The notes under the pieces: model-generated
The model's database searches: none
Told to the model about the DNA's origin: nothing
Seen by the model: only the letters and a program-made list of their open reading frames with translations
Shown: positions 12,093-24,084 of the stretch, one piece after another
How the letters are laid out: each line of letters begins with the position of its first letter
How positions within the stretch are numbered: the first letter of the stretch is position 1
Made by a program: the position numbers and the translations under genes
From: Paguma larvata
Lineage: Eukaryota > Chordata > Mammalia > Carnivora > Viverridae
Length of the DNA stretch: 64,000 nt
Assembly (NCBI GenBank): GCA_030068075.1
Contig: CM057834.1
Location: 95,187,119-95,251,118, forward strand
Reading direction: 5' to 3'

Positions 12093-13125
12093 AGATACAG
12101 TTATAAAAGACAAGGTATAGAGAACCATTTTGTTGTGCTTGCCTAAATTTTGTTCAGGGGGGCATGATTAAGAAACAATCAGAAAAAGGATGCAAACATA
12201 TATTAGATATATCAGGGCACCCACACCTTTGAGTACACAGCAGGTGTCCTTTGTCCTTTTGGTCTTAGTGTAGCCTGCAGAGGTAAGCAGGAAGAAGTAT
12301 TCTAGTGACCTGAAAGGGAGAATTTTCTGCTCTTCTGTGGGTGCTAATCAGGGACACAGCTTATCTGCGTCTAGAGGAACCACTGTTACATGTACAGTTT
12401 TTCCACTTAGACACACATGCATACGTGCAAGTTCATACCCCACATGGAGTCTCCCGGCCAGGGAGCATCCATGGTGCCCAAATGGTCAGGGTGTGCCCAG
12501 AATCAGGCCTTACATTGAGGTGTCTGGTTCTGGTTCATGAATCCAGACACCATTGATATTGTCCGTTACAGTCTGGTCTTGGTTTGGGGTCACTCAGTCC
12601 GCCAGGCAAGTGTTTGTATCTTTGAGCCACGATGAAGGCTTCAGTCCCAGCTCTCGTTCCTGCAGAGGAGAGGTTCTTAGGGCCCTGTGCTAACTGGTGC
12701 AAGCAAATATATATGAAGGGGGGAGTGGAAAACACAAGCACCCAGTACTCCAAAGTTAGTATATCTAGGAGCAGATGACGGATGGTTACTCAGCAGCAGA
12801 CATTGGGCCCCTGATCCACTGGAACCCACATAGTAACAGAAAAAAATATTTTCTGTGTTCTTGCTTCATCAGTATCTGAACTCGCTATCTACTTAGTCTC
12901 AATCTGTCATGTGCTGAAGAGTGTGAAAGGGTATCTTATGGGCAATTCTGGGTAATTCAGTTATACAGAAGAAATCACTGCCCCACAAAACATGGTAGCT
13001 GAAAAATATCTACTTAACTGGCAGAGCACAGGCACCTGAAGGCGGTGGAGCATTTAGTAGACTGTGTGAAAGGTGCCCCAGTAAGGGCTGCCACCCGGGT
13101 CAAGGGAACGAGAGCAGTGTTTGGT
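12093..13125. other. No gene or clear repeat seen
   Basis: Mixed-composition sequence. Three overlapping frames of 66-72 codons occur near 12.34-12.75 kb but show no domain, signal peptide or splice context I can support. Confidence 0.35.
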
Positions 13126-13129
13126 GAGC

Positions 13130-13236
13130 ATGTGAGTTAATGTTTAGTGGCCATGTATTGTGTGTCGCATACCTTGCTAAATGCTGTCATAATGCAACTC
13201 ATTTAATCCTTATTACAAACCTATGTGTAACAGATT
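13130..13236 (-). mobile_element. MIR fragment
   Basis: 'GCATACCTTGCTAAATGCTG...AACTCATTTAATCCTTATTACAAACCTATG' is the 3' half of MIR in reverse orientation (usual pattern: gtgctaagcgctttacat...catttaatcctcacaacaaccctatg). Confidence 0.6.
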
Positions 13237-13274
13237 ATTTAATAACTTAGGATTATGATTAATGCAAAAAATAG

Positions 13275-13419
13275 CTTAATAATATTAGCTACCAGCAGCT
13301 GAACAACTTCTTTGTGGCAGTTTTCATTTGCAAAAAACCTTGTTAAGAGTCTTTCAAATTTGGCATTATCACTCCCATTTTAGAGGTGAAGAAAGTGAAG
13401 ATCAAGAAAGTACCCAAAC
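13275..13419 (-). mobile_element. MIR, first part, split by an L1 end
   Basis: 'ATTATCACTCCCATTTTAGAGGTGAAGAAAGTGAAG' is the MIR segment 'ttatccccattttacagatgaggaaactgag' in reverse. The element resumes at 13623 after the inserted L1 piece. Confidence 0.7.
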
Positions 13420-13622
13420 GATTGCTGGAGGGGCTGTGGGTGAGGGGATGGGCTGCATGGGTCAGGGGCATTACGGAAGACACCTGTTGGGATGAGCGCT
13501 GGGTGTTACACATAGGGATGAATCACTGGAATCTACTTCTGAAATCATTATTGTACTATATGCTAACTAACTTGGATGTATATAAATAAATTGTGAAAAG
13601 AAAAAAAGAAAAGGAAAGGAAA
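13420..13622 (+). mobile_element. L1 3' end, strongly 5' truncated, with TSD
   Basis: About 200 bp of a carnivore-type L1 3' UTR end: 'TTGGGATGAGCGCTGGGTGT', 'GATGAATCACTGGAATCTAC', 'TATGCTAACTAACTTGGATG' and an A-rich tail (GAAAAGAAAAAAAGAAAAGG). TACCCAAAC is an exact 9-bp duplication at 13411-13419 and 13623-13631. It is too short to encode anything; the methionine frame across it is incidental. Confidence 0.85.
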
Positions 13623-13705
13623 TACCCAAACCAGTGAATGGCAGAGCCCAAACCAAAACTCAGGTATATTTTATTATACCTCTCACTTCTTGCTTTGGAG
13701 TAGAT
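13623..13705 (-). mobile_element. MIR, second part
   Basis: 'ACCAGTGAATGGCAGAGCCCAAACCAAAACTCAGGT' matches the reverse MIR segment 'agctagtaagtggcagagctgggatttgaacccaggt'. It joins the segment ending at 13419. Confidence 0.65.
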
Positions 13706-14630
13706 CTTACCTCCTTTGCCTGGAAATCGAAGACTGGCCTCTGACACTACAAGGGCTCTCACAGAATATTGTTCGATGAATAAAAGACTCTGACAGAATC
13801 ATTATTCACCAGAAACTGTCCAACATTTGTCACTAACCACGTGTGGCTATTTTTAAGGCTGTTCCCCTATCCCCCACCTTATCCCTCACACACACAACAT
13901 TACAGTGACCGTTCGTGCAGATGGGAAACCATTAAAACTTCAAAAGACCCTTTTAACAAGGGTTGTGCCAGGCCTGTACTCAAGTCACGGAGGCACTTCA
14001 AGTAGAGGTGGAGTTAAGAGTGTGCGTCGGGAAGTGCATGAGGTTTAAGATGCATTACTCTAGTTAAAACACCAAGTTAGATGTCTGAATCTTTTGTCAC
14101 TAAAGGAGAGCAATAGATAACTGCTGAAAGGTTAAATAAATATAACCCTTTATATATTTACCTTGCATTTTTCTCAGCTATGTCCACATATCACCCACAT
14201 CTCCAGGCTTTGAGAGCAAGAATAGCACCTTCTCGTTCTTTTCCTCACCAGTGGGCAGTGCAAATACGGAATTATTTCCGTTATCACTGCAAGAAAGTGC
14301 TATTGGCCAGTGCTGGTCTAGAGTACAAAATAACTTCTCCTTTGCCTTTCTATTTAGTCCAAAGATAGTAAGTGCAATTTAAGGTCATTATAGAAGTACT
14401 TATTTTAGGCGTAATTTAGAAAAACTGGAATACTATTTCGAGGTGCCAGAGCACACATTAGAATTCCTAAGCCGTCCTAGGTAGATTTTCCAGGTTTTTT
14501 TGAGAAAAATCTATTAGTAAATAGAAGTTCAAAAATAGTATTTAATAATATATGGTTAAGTAGCCCAAAAATGAAAAAAAAATTTTAATCAACAAAATCA
14601 GAGAAGGATGTGGGGAATACTTAGAAGATG
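13706..14630. other. No gene or clear repeat seen
   Basis: AT-rich to mixed sequence between the MIR and the SINE at 14.6 kb. The only methionine-started frame over 60 codons (14180-14368) has no recognisable features. Confidence 0.35.
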
Positions 14631-14640
14631 ATAAAGTGAG

Positions 14641-14837
14641 GGGCACCTGGGTGGCTCATTCTGTTAAGCATCCGACTTTGGCTCAGGTCATGATCTCATG
14701 GTTCATGGATTCGAGCCCCACATTGGGCTCTGTGCTGACAGCTCAGAGCCTGGAGCTGCTTCAGATTCTGTGTCTCACTCTCTCTCTCTCTCTGCCTTTC
14801 CCCCCCTGCCTCAAAAATAAATAAACATTAAAAAAAA
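14641..14837 (+). mobile_element. CAN-SINE, felid type
   Basis: Complete order: GGGGCACCTGGGTGGCTCAT head, GGATTCGAGCCCC B-box-like segment, GCTGACAGCTCAGAGCCTGG middle, (TC)n, AAATAAATAAAC tail. ATAAAGTGAG is an exact 10-bp TSD (14631-14640 and 14838-14847). Confidence 0.95.
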
Positions 14838-15062
14838 ATAAAGTGAGCTAAATTCCTCACTTTGTATGACACCAAGTCAAATACCCAATGTCTAATGGGA
14901 ATGAGTTATGAAATTTATATGTAATAATATAGCCATTGTGATGGAGACAATCCACAGAAAATCTGAAAACAGAAACCCTTAAAATACAATGTAAAATATT
15001 GTACCAAATTCTTTGGAGATTTCTTTGTTCAAGTGATGAATTAACATAAAAACAATACAAAG

Positions 15063-15173
15063 ATGTCGAGCACCTGGCTGGCTCCGTTGGTGAAGCATCG
15101 ACTCCTGATCTCAGGGTTGTTGCGTTAACCACATTGGGTATAGAGATTATTTAAAAATAAAATCTTAAAAATT
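15063..15173 (+). mobile_element. Short older CAN-SINE subtype
   Basis: About 110 bp: a degraded head (GAGCACCTGGCTGGCTCCGT), then directly 'ACATTGGGTATAGAGATTAT' and AAAATAAAATCTT, with no felid-type middle and no (TC)n. This short form is typical of older carnivore tRNA-Lys SINEs. Exact 8-bp TSD ATACAAAG (15055-15062 and 15174-15181). Confidence 0.85.
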
Positions 15174-15275
15174 ATACAAAGGCCAGGGAAGAGTGAACTA
15201 CAGTTTATGACTCAATGGGAAACTTGCATGGGAAATGAGTGTAGAATAATACTTTATATTTCTAGGTGTTCAGTG

Positions 15276-15302
15276 CACACACACATACAACACACACACA
15301 CA
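15276..15302. repeat. (CA)n microsatellite, interrupted
   Basis: CA repeats broken once by ATACA. Short and probably of low variability. Confidence 0.85.
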
Positions 15303-17190
15303 TGATTAGAAGGAAGGAAAAGCATCAAGATATCATGGATAGCTGTCCAGGATGAGTAGAAAAAAGGAGGAGTGTAAACGTAGGAGAAGACTAACAGTAA
15401 AGAGTCCTGGAGTGAGTGGAACAGTATAATTAAAGGGTGATTATAATTGACATGACTCTTGGAAAGTGTTTATTATCTTTGATGATGAGTTAGTCTTTTT
15501 TCGCCACACATGAACAACAGCACCTTGCGTATGAAAGACAGTGATAGAATGTTGAGAACACAGCTAAGATTCTTGGGATCCCTGCCATGAATAAGAGGTA
15601 TTCCCTTTTGTTTGATGTTTTAAAAATAAACTCTTATGTAATGTCAGTGGAAGGACTGGCAGCTTAAGTGGAATATTCTCATGGATACTGTATTTTATGT
15701 TTTTCAACTTTTTAATTTATTCTCATATTTATTTTGGTGAGCAAGTGAAACCTGTAGCTGTCAGACTTTTCATTGCCTCCAGGCTGGCCGGAGTTTCAGA
15801 TCTTCAGAAACTCAAATGAGATGTCCTGCCAAATTGTGTAGGTTGATGTGGAAGAAAGATAAGTAAATAAAACTTCAGTGTAAAGATCTTTGTGGTACCA
15901 CACACACTGGACTTTCTTTTTATTATTATTATTTTTATTTTTAAAGAGATTGAACCCTGTGCAAAGAAATTGAATTTTTTTAAAAAGATAAGATAGGAGT
16001 AAATATAGAATAGGACTTAAAAGACTTCAAGCAGTGGAGCAAAAGGTCCATCCCTCTTGCAGTTTCTTCCTATAGAATAATGCCCCAGACCATGCAGTCT
16101 GCTGGAGGCCGGAGCCTATCTTAGGTAGCCAGCGATTAATTTCTCTTTTACCTTTTCAGTTAAAGAGGTTAGGATCTCCTTTGAAAATTTGAGAGAATTT
16201 GATTTGATTTTAATTCAGCTATGTTTACAGCATCAAAGCAGATCTCTTATGCAAAGAGCTTCTCACTTCAGCACTCTGTTGATCCAGTGACGGTGGGCCG
16301 TGTTTGATAAATTAAGGTCTCAGCCAGTTGAGCCGGCCTTTAGCCTGATGGTGCCACTGGACGCGCCGACGGCCCAGGCTGACGGTCACCCTCTCAGATG
16401 AGACCAGGGATGCTTGTCCCCTTCCAGCAGCATGGTTTCCAAGTGTTGGAATGACCCCATCCGTTGCTGTTTGCCCGGCTGTCTTTTAACTCTCCATCCC
16501 CACAAATATACTCTTAAGCTTATCTGTCTTTACAGATTACATGAACATTTTGGAAATCCCCTGCCTACCAGTTTTCTTTTCTACAAAATAATAATGCCGG
16601 GCTACGTGGTCTTCAGAGTTTCTTCTAAGTAAAAATATAAGGCCCCGAGATCCTAATCTTACCCTTGGGAACACTCTTATAAGAAGAACTTTTAAAAAAG
16701 GGACTTTTTCTCTCTTCATTGTACTGAATAGACATTATATAATTAACTCTCAACTTTTTCATTCTCTATATATTAACTGAGTATTAAATGCTAATCGCTG
16801 AAGATCCAAAAATTAATAGAAAAAGGTCCAACCTCTTAAGTAGCTTTCGGTCTATTTGGGATAATAGATAAGGAGAGATAAATTATACTAAAGTAAGATC
16901 GTGGATAAAAGTTTGTCACAGTAAAAAAAAAGGAAGGATAGCCTTCAAATTTTTGAGGGTTTGACTACAGTTGACTTGTGTTTTAGATATACTACCTGTA
17001 AAAGTTTTAAGATCCGTTGATTTTCTAGATCCAGATAAAACATTAATGCCCATCATTTCCAAACCCCGTGTTTTGCAAACGTGAAGTCAAAAGCCTGAGA
17101 AATTAAGTGGCTTTCCCAAACATGTCCATTTTATCCGTGGTAAAGACGTGTAGGTACTCCTGAGCCTGCTGTTCTCTTGGTTGCCTTCCC
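15303..17190. other. No gene; possible conserved non-coding segment
   Basis: No element recognised. 16190-16400 is compositionally balanced and holds TGTTTAC (forkhead-like), TTATGCAAAG (octamer-like) and a CG-containing stretch (GGACGCGCCGACGGCCC, about 16359-16375). This would fit an old conserved element, but I cannot test conservation. Confidence 0.3.
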
Positions 17191-17194
17191 CCCC

Positions 17195-17665
17195 AATACT
17201 GCCCAGGCACTTGGAATAGCCGAAGCCCCAGTTCCTTGCCATGCTGTTTCCTGTCTGCCTTTCTGGCCTCTTCTTATACTGTATGTTCTGGCCACGCTGC
17301 AGTCTTTCACTTGCTTACCTAAGATTATTGCCCTCTTTATATTGAACTTTTCTTCCTCTTGGAATACCCTCCCCGGATATTTGTATGGCTGACTCCTTCT
17401 CACATTTAGGTATCATCTCATTTTGTCTCCTCAGAGAGTGCTTTACTGTTTCTCAAACTTACCCTTCCCCCATAATTACAGTTTATTCCATGTATTCCAA
17501 TGACTGCAGTTACGGTTGTCATAGCCTTGGTTTAAATTATTTTACATCTTTGTCGCCTGTCTCCTCCTTTGAGGAGATACTGACTCTCCCTTTCACCCCT
17601 GTAAGTCTAACACTGAGCAGTGTTAACTCATGATAAGTTCTCAGTAATTGTTTGTTGAAGGGATA
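17195..17665 (+). mobile_element. L2 LINE 3' end
   Basis: The sequence follows the L2 3' region in order: 'CTCTTGGAATACCCTCCCC', 'ATGGCTGACTCCTTCTCACATTTAGGTATC', 'TCATTTTGTCTCCTCAGAGAGTGC', then 'TTCTCAGTAATTGTTTGTTGAAGG'. The frames at 17177-17392 and 17385-17633 are the degenerate translation of it, not genes. Confidence 0.75.
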
Positions 17666-20080
17666 AATTCTAGTTCCCATGGATTATGCATACAGTAAAT
17701 AAAGTATAATCTATGTATTGTAATTGAGGACACTAAGAAAGATACATTTATAAAAGGGAAAAAAAAATAACCATGTTAGCTGAAGTCTCTGTATTGCTGA
17801 CTCCTTATTATAGAAAACTTTGGAAGAGAATGATGAAATATAAATCACATTAGGAAGGTGTAACATTTTCCCATTTCCTGTGTGTTTTAAGGTAATTTAA
17901 CCTAAGTCATAAAATGCCACCATCCTGTAGGTGAAGGCCCTAGTCAGTACAGTAAGGCATCTTCCAGAGATTCGAAGTAGTTTATTTTGCTCTGGGTAAG
18001 AAAAGGCCCTACTGCAGAGTTTTCGGAAAATAGGAACTTTCAAACTGAAGAGGAACTGGCCAAGGAGGATGAAAGGAAGCCAGGGAAATCCAGGGGGAAC
18101 CTGGAATCAGGGGAGTGTGGGTGTGTTGGGATTGCGGGGTTGTATAGAAATGGCCCTAATCAAGAAAGCAAAGGGCAGAGTTAAGAGGAATTTCAAAAGG
18201 AAGCAAGTGATCAATGTTCTTGTTGTGAAAAAGTTAATAGAGAAAAGGACGGAGCATATCCTTTGTATTCTGCAATAAAAAGTAGAGTTGGCAACTCTTA
18301 CTGGGTGGGATAATGTAATCTGCTCTAATAAGCAAATCCCTGAAGACAGCAGTTTGCACATGCTTGCTTCTCGGTCACAGGACAGTCCAGAGTCGGTTTT
18401 CCTGGTTGGTGAGCAGCTTTCCTTACGGCGACTTACAGTCCAGATTCCTTCCTTCTTTTGACCTTGTCCTACCTTAGAGCCCAGAGTCCTTTGCATTCAG
18501 TCGGTGAGTTTGGAAAGAGAGAAGGCGTGAGTGCCTTTTACGCTCCTTAGAAATCAGATTCATCACTCTGCTCGCATTCTCTCGCCAGAAAACACGAGGC
18601 CCACTGTGTGTGCAAGGGAGCCAAAAAGTGTGGTCCATGGATGTGCAGCTGTTGTGCAAAGGGGTGCACCGATGGTGATGGGCAGAGGCCAGGCTTCCCG
18701 GATGCTGGAGGAATCTGCAGGGAGGTCATTTTCGTTTTATAAATATTCACTGATCGTTTAGAAATACAGTGCTACTGTAATACGCTGTGCCTATTCTCAC
18801 AAAGTTATAATTTACCAGAAGAGACAAGACATACACAAATTATGGTAATTCTAAGCAATTTCTGACTTATTCATGTAAATTTTGTGTTAGAAAAAAAAAG
18901 GTGGGAATGGTGGGAAATGAGAATGGGGCAAACTAGTAAAAATGTAGACTCCTTTCCTTGATATATCTTATCTACCTATTTTCAGATGAGAAGAACTCAT
19001 ACAAACTCTCCCCATTTCCAGATCAAAGGCTTTTTGCCTTTGACCGAACCACTTGTGTATGAATGTATGTTGGTGTAAAATATAGCCCATTAGAAATTTA
19101 ATGTGTCTTCTATAACTAAAACCCTTTATTCCTCATTTGTATTGTTTTCTACTTGTTTTTAATCTGAAAGCGTATTTCAGTTTCATTATTGGACAATTTG
19201 TGCCTTAGTTTAGAGTATTCTATAATCTAAAATTCTAAAATGTTATTTTAGTAGAGGTTTGGGGTGGAGGAAGAGCCAAGGGGATAGTTATGTTTTCATA
19301 AATTACTGAGTTAAGAATTAATTTTTAGAAGAGATTATGTCTGTAATCTCTTAAGGCTTAAACCAAAACTGTGAGACTTTGCTATTTTTACTTTGGCTGA
19401 AGTAGATGAACATGGTATAAATCAAGAGCCTCCAAATGTGTTTTTGAAAAGGGACAGACAGTTAATATTTTAGGATTTGCAGGGTACATTTGATCTCTGT
19501 CACGGCTACTCAGTTCTGTCATGATGACATGAAAGGAGACGTAGACAGTATGCAAACTAGTAAGCATGAGTGTGGTCCTATAAATCTTTACTGATGGACA
19601 CCGGGATTTGAATTTCATCTGTCGTACAACATCATTTTTTTTTTTTTTCATTTCTCCCACCAGGTAAAATTGCAAAATTCATTCTTAGCTCATTAGTCAT
19701 CCGAAAATAGGTGATGGACTGAATTTGGCTCATAAGCTTTTTTGTTTACTCACTTGTGGTATAGAGAGGGAAGAAAGGGAAAACACAATTCAGAGCTAAT
19801 TTAGATCAGTTTTGTTTAAAAAATGTGCGGACTATAACACATTAACTGTTACATTCCACATACAGTTTTTGTGACAGAATTAATAAAATGTATGCTTCAA
19901 GTACATGAAATGTGAGATGGTGTTATGTGCTATCAAATTTTAAGGTAAATACTAACCCACCCCCACACCTTTTTCTATGTATTTACACTAATGAAACTAT
20001 AAGAAATTATCCTAGGTCAGTAGAGAAGTGGAGAATTTTTCGGTCCTACTCATGTTTACCGCTGTTTGAAGGCTTTAATG
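17666..20080. other. No gene seen
   Basis: Unassigned sequence. 17.98-18.76 kb is GC-richer and holds a 129-codon minus-strand frame (18107-18496) and several overlapping shorter frames. None has a domain, conserved composition or splice context that I recognise. Confidence 0.35.
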
Positions 20081-20100
20081 CTCAATTAGTCAATTAGTAG

Positions 20101-20119
20101 CCGCCAGATGGAGGAGGCC
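20101..20119 (+). promoter_or_regulatory. CTCF-like binding motif candidate
   Basis: CCGCCAGATGGAGGAGGCC fits the usual CTCF core pattern CC(A/G)(C/G)(C/T)AG(A/G)(T/G)GG. It sits right beside a tandem CAATTAGT repeat (20083-20098, homeodomain-like TAAT sites). The evidence is motif-level only, and such matches also arise by chance. Confidence 0.3.
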
Positions 20120-22728
20120 ATTTCTTCGCCCGCGTGTGTGTGTTGGTATGTGTGTGAGCTTGAGAGTGAGAGGTGGTGTTGTGTGTCAGACCTCTCTGTG
20201 TCCCTGTTAGATGCCACTAGCTCAATCACCGTGAGCAATGGACCATAAGATACTTATGTATCTTCTGCTTGGCTTCATGCTTGATGCTTCTGATCAGACA
20301 CAGCATTTCATTTCCAATATCACAGATGACAGAGTAAGATGCAGAAAGTGTTGCTGCAAATGTTGAAAGGTCCAGAGAAGAAAAGACGGCTCTACCTCTG
20401 TGTTTGGATTAACAGCAATTGGAAATAAATGTCCATTTCCAATTCTTTGGTCTTGTTTAAGTTTTATATGTTTGATACCTATTTGTTATTACCTACAAAC
20501 ATCCAGGGGTTTTTGACGAGGTTGCAAAAAGAACAAACGTAGAGATACAGAGACTATGTTGCTAATGGTTTAAATATGTTTTATTGTGCACTGTTACCAT
20601 CGTGTACATTGATAGTTTTATTTGATAACTACCCATTTAAAATAATTGATAAGTTGTCGTAATAGAAGACCTCCAACCATCTATTTCCACCTTCCAGGGT
20701 GTAATTATTAATAATAATTGTTATTCAAATGTTAACAACCATTCCAGAGACAAAAGGTTGTAGGACTTTAATTTTTTTTTCTGTTGAAATATCATATTGA
20801 ATTGAAGTGGCAATCTGAAGGAAATAATACATTCATTTCTTGCTTATGATTAGCTCAGAATTGTATTTACCCTCTTAGCTGTAGAAAGAGTGCCCTGTAT
20901 TCCCCCTCACCCAGTGCCCAGAAAATTCAGCATATCCTACTATCTGCACTTGAGAGAAAGTCAAATTCACAGACAAAAAAATAATAATAATAAAACAAGT
21001 GCAGTTATCGACCTGAAGCAGACTTACTTGGCCTTTGTGTGAATGAATGAATGGCTTCATGAATCCTCCTACACCATACATACCCTACAAACTCTAAACT
21101 CTTTTCTGGATCATATTTGAATTTTCCATTTTAAGATAAAGCGGAGTATGTGTGGAAACACCCACACACGGCACACCTGTTTTTCTCTCTGGCACATTGG
21201 CAAACAGGTGCTCTGGGTTCTTCTCAGCCTGTTACAGAGGTCTTCGATGGAGCACAAATGGTGAAGAGCCCACTCCCAAGCTCGCTACCGTAAATCTGTT
21301 CTTATCCAGCCACAAAGGCTGGGAGAGAAATATTTTTACCTGCTACAAAGTCCAGGGACTGATTAATAGTTTAAAAATCATAAAGAAGAATGCATGTGTC
21401 TGGCATGTTATAAATACTCTCGGCGACGAGGATCCACGTGGATGTTGTTCTCTTTCATGTTAATTGTCTTTTACTAAATTAAGTGAAGAATGATGGGCCA
21501 TTAGAAAATGATACACACAAATAGGCTGTTTTATTTGCTGGTTCTGTTTTTCCTCTCCCTCATTTTCATTACCTTTTTAAATTTCTTAGCCTGCCTTTCC
21601 CTTCACTTCCTTACATTCCCCCCTTGTTTTTACTCTTTCCCTTCATGCTGTTCTCTCACCTCATTCTTTCCGCTTCCTCTCTCTTTGCACGAAGAATGGC
21701 TTCTGGTTTAGATGTGACTGTATGGAGGTGTCATTGTAGAGAGCTGATGCAGCCTGTTCTTGAAAAGACGTGGTCATCATAGGAGGAAAGAGAGGCTGTT
21801 GCCCTCCTGGCCAGGAATTCTCACTTTTCCCAATGGTGCGGTTCATCGAGATAGCGCCACAGTCTCACTAGTTTTATAAGATCTCTATCCCTAATATTTT
21901 TCCTGCATGAAAAGATCAAGTTTCTTTTGAACCCTCTGGTTGCCCTGTGTCCCCCAGTGTTTCCTGGCAGTGGAAATCCTATAAATCAGTATTATATTCT
22001 GACAATTTTGCATGCCATCAGCTAAATGTGATGCTTTTGAAATGCAAGCGCAATTCTTTTTAAGTAGGCATTTAATTTTAGTGGAATTTGCATTTGACAG
22101 TCCCAATTCATGTGTTTCAGCATCTGAGTGAAATAGCTGTCTTTGAATTCTAATGGGATGAATATAGTGAAATTAACCTTTTGCCACAAAAACACAGTAT
22201 TCTAGACTAAAGCTTTCCCACTGTTTTGAAGCACTTCTGTGTAGTTATAATGGAGTGAATACTGTTAATTTAATTCATAGAGTGATGAAAACGGTTACGA
22301 AAAGAGGATGTAAACAACGGGCTTCTTTAATTATTCTGTGAAGTATCGTCAGTGAATGTAGGACATTGACCTCATTATTATTATTTTTAAGGATATGCAG
22401 TGATAATGTCAGTTATCTGCAAAATACCTAAACATGAGTGCTTGTGGAGAATGCTTGGATTTCCCATTGTGATTATTAACTTCCTTTTCGAACTAGCTTA
22501 TTCGTTCAAATAGTCGTCTTCGAAAAAGTTAACCATCAGCAGAGTCAACAAGTTTTTCCTAAGTCTTTACCTTTTTTTTCTTTAAAAATAGAGAAACCAT
22601 GCATAGGAATGAGAGGTTTAGATTTAAAGTATTTAATATTTCTTTTAGACAATATTAAAGATACTAAGTAAAGCCATTGGCCAACTATTAACTGTATACA
22701 AAACCTGTGTACACACCTGGCTCTTTAG
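20120..22728. other. No gene or clear repeat seen
   Basis: AT-rich and unassigned, with small (AAT)n near 20980-20995. Frames of up to 103 codons (21152-21463) have no recognisable features. Confidence 0.35.
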
Positions 22729-22749
22729 TGTGTGTGTGTGTGTGTGTGT
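22729..22749. repeat. (TG)n microsatellite
   Basis: About 10 uninterrupted TG units. Confidence 0.95.
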
Positions 22750-22868
22750 ACACCGTAAGTAACCAAAATACATGTTAAAAGTTCATTAAATAAAAATCTT
22801 GATTAGTTCTTTACAAAAATTATTTTCTGCACTGCTTCCAATTGCAATTTTTTAAAGAAATACTTATA

Positions 22869-23046
22869 GGGCTCCTGGGTGGCTCAGTCGGTTAAGCGTG
22901 TGACTTCAGCTCAGGTTATGATCTCAAGGTTCCTGAGTTCAAGCCCTGCCTTGGGCCCTGTGCTGATAGCCTGGAGCCTGCTTCAGATTCTGTGTCTCCT
23001 TCTCTCTCTGCCCCTCCCTTGCTCACTCTCTGTCTCTCTTTCTCAA
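22869..23046 (+). mobile_element. CAN-SINE, upstream member of a SINE pair
   Basis: GGGCTCCTGGGTGGCTCAGT head, felid-type middle (GCTGATAGCCTGGAGCC), (TC)n, start of the A-rich tail. The tail is interrupted by the next SINE. The outer flanks share TTTTTAAAGA(A/G)AT (around 22849-22861 and 23306-23316), a probable TSD for the pair's first insertion. Confidence 0.9.
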
Positions 23047-23058
23047 AAATAAATATTT

Positions 23059-23276
23059 GGGGGGCCTGGGTGGCTCAGTCAGTTGGGCATCCGACTTCGG
23101 CTCAGGTCATGATCTCACCTTTGTGGGTTCGAGCCCCATGTCGGGCTCTGTGTTGATGGCTCAGAGGATTGAATTCCATGCTTTGGATTCCGTGTCTCCT
23201 TCTCTCTCTCTGTCTCTCCCCTGCTTGCATTCTGTCTGTCTCTCTCTCAAAAATAAATAAATTTTAATAAATAAAT
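23059..23276 (+). mobile_element. CAN-SINE inserted in the tail of another
   Basis: GGGGGGCCTGGGTGGCTCAG head through (TC)n to a long AAATAAAT tail. AAATAAATATTT is an exact 12-bp TSD (23047-23058 and 23277-23288) made from the first SINE's tail, so this copy is the younger. Confidence 0.92.
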
Positions 23277-23614
23277 AAATAAATATTTTTTAAAAATTAA
23301 AATATTTTTAAAGAGATCTTTGGTTTACACTAGATCATTATATATGACTTGCTTTTACTGGCGATTGGCACTTATCAATCATTATATATAAGTGAGCTCA
23401 TATATCCATATATCTATCCCTAAAGAAACTGCAGGAAATCCTCCTGTTGGAGAAAAATTCCTTCAACTTTTTTTTTTTTTTGTCTACCTGTTATGATACA
23501 TAAAGAAAGGAAAATAGTTTTTGAAGAGTAAATAGCCTTTTACTGTGCTAATTCTCACCTCCAAGGCTAGGATTTCTCTCTTCTTCCAGTGGGGTGGTTC
23601 ATTGAAATCTCTGA

Positions 23615-23745
23615 ATCCTGTGGAGAGATTGTTGAAAGCAGATTATCAGGCCCCACCAGCAGAGCTTCTGATTTGATAACATGGGAGGCTGGAGAATTGC
23701 TTTCTCTAACAGATTTCCAGTGCTGCTGATATGGCCGGCGAGGTG
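23615..23745 (+). mobile_element. MER5-type hAT DNA transposon remnant
   Basis: 'AAAGCAGATTATCAGGCCCC', 'AGAGCTTCTGATTTGATAACATGGGAGGCTGGAGAATTGC' and 'AACAGATTTCCAGTGCTGCTGAT' match the MER5 order (cagattctcaggcccc...ctgaatcagaaactctggg...aacaagccctccaggtgattctgat). Terminal repeats are not preserved. Confidence 0.6.
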
Positions 23746-23854
23746 CTACACTTCCCAAGTGAGTCTAACCATGTTCTGCAGTAATACTTTACCAGTCATC
23801 TTACAGTGTGTCACGGAGAAACAAGTAGCAAATTCTTAAAATCACTTGTTGAGA

Positions 23855-24078
23855 TCAAGGCTGTTGAAGTCAAATGGCCTGGGGTTGTAGATTTTTACTC
23901 ACAAGATGTGAGATTTACAGGAAATTGCTCTACCGCTTTACGTTTCAGTATTTCATGTAATGGGTATAACATTCTCTCTCAGATAGTTTTAGTGGATCAT
24001 GATGTTAGATGGTGTTTGTTAACTTCTCAACGGGAATGTGGCCTATAGAAAGAGCTCAATTAATTCAGTGAATCCAAA
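23855..24078 (+). mobile_element. MIR, nearly full span
   Basis: Follows MIR from 'AGTCAAATGGCCTGGGGTTG' through 'TTTCAGTATTTCATGTAATGGG' to 'GAAAGAGCTCAATTAATTCAGTG'. The 80-codon frame across it is not a gene. Confidence 0.6.
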
Positions 24079-24084
24079 CCACAG

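Noticed and set aside
17177..17633. Two plus-strand frames of 71 and 82 codons
   Set aside because: They coincide with an L2 3' end, which is non-coding and pyrimidine-rich.
18107..18496. 129-codon minus-strand frame
   Set aside because: No domain, and overlapped by frames on both strands; no evidence of an exon.
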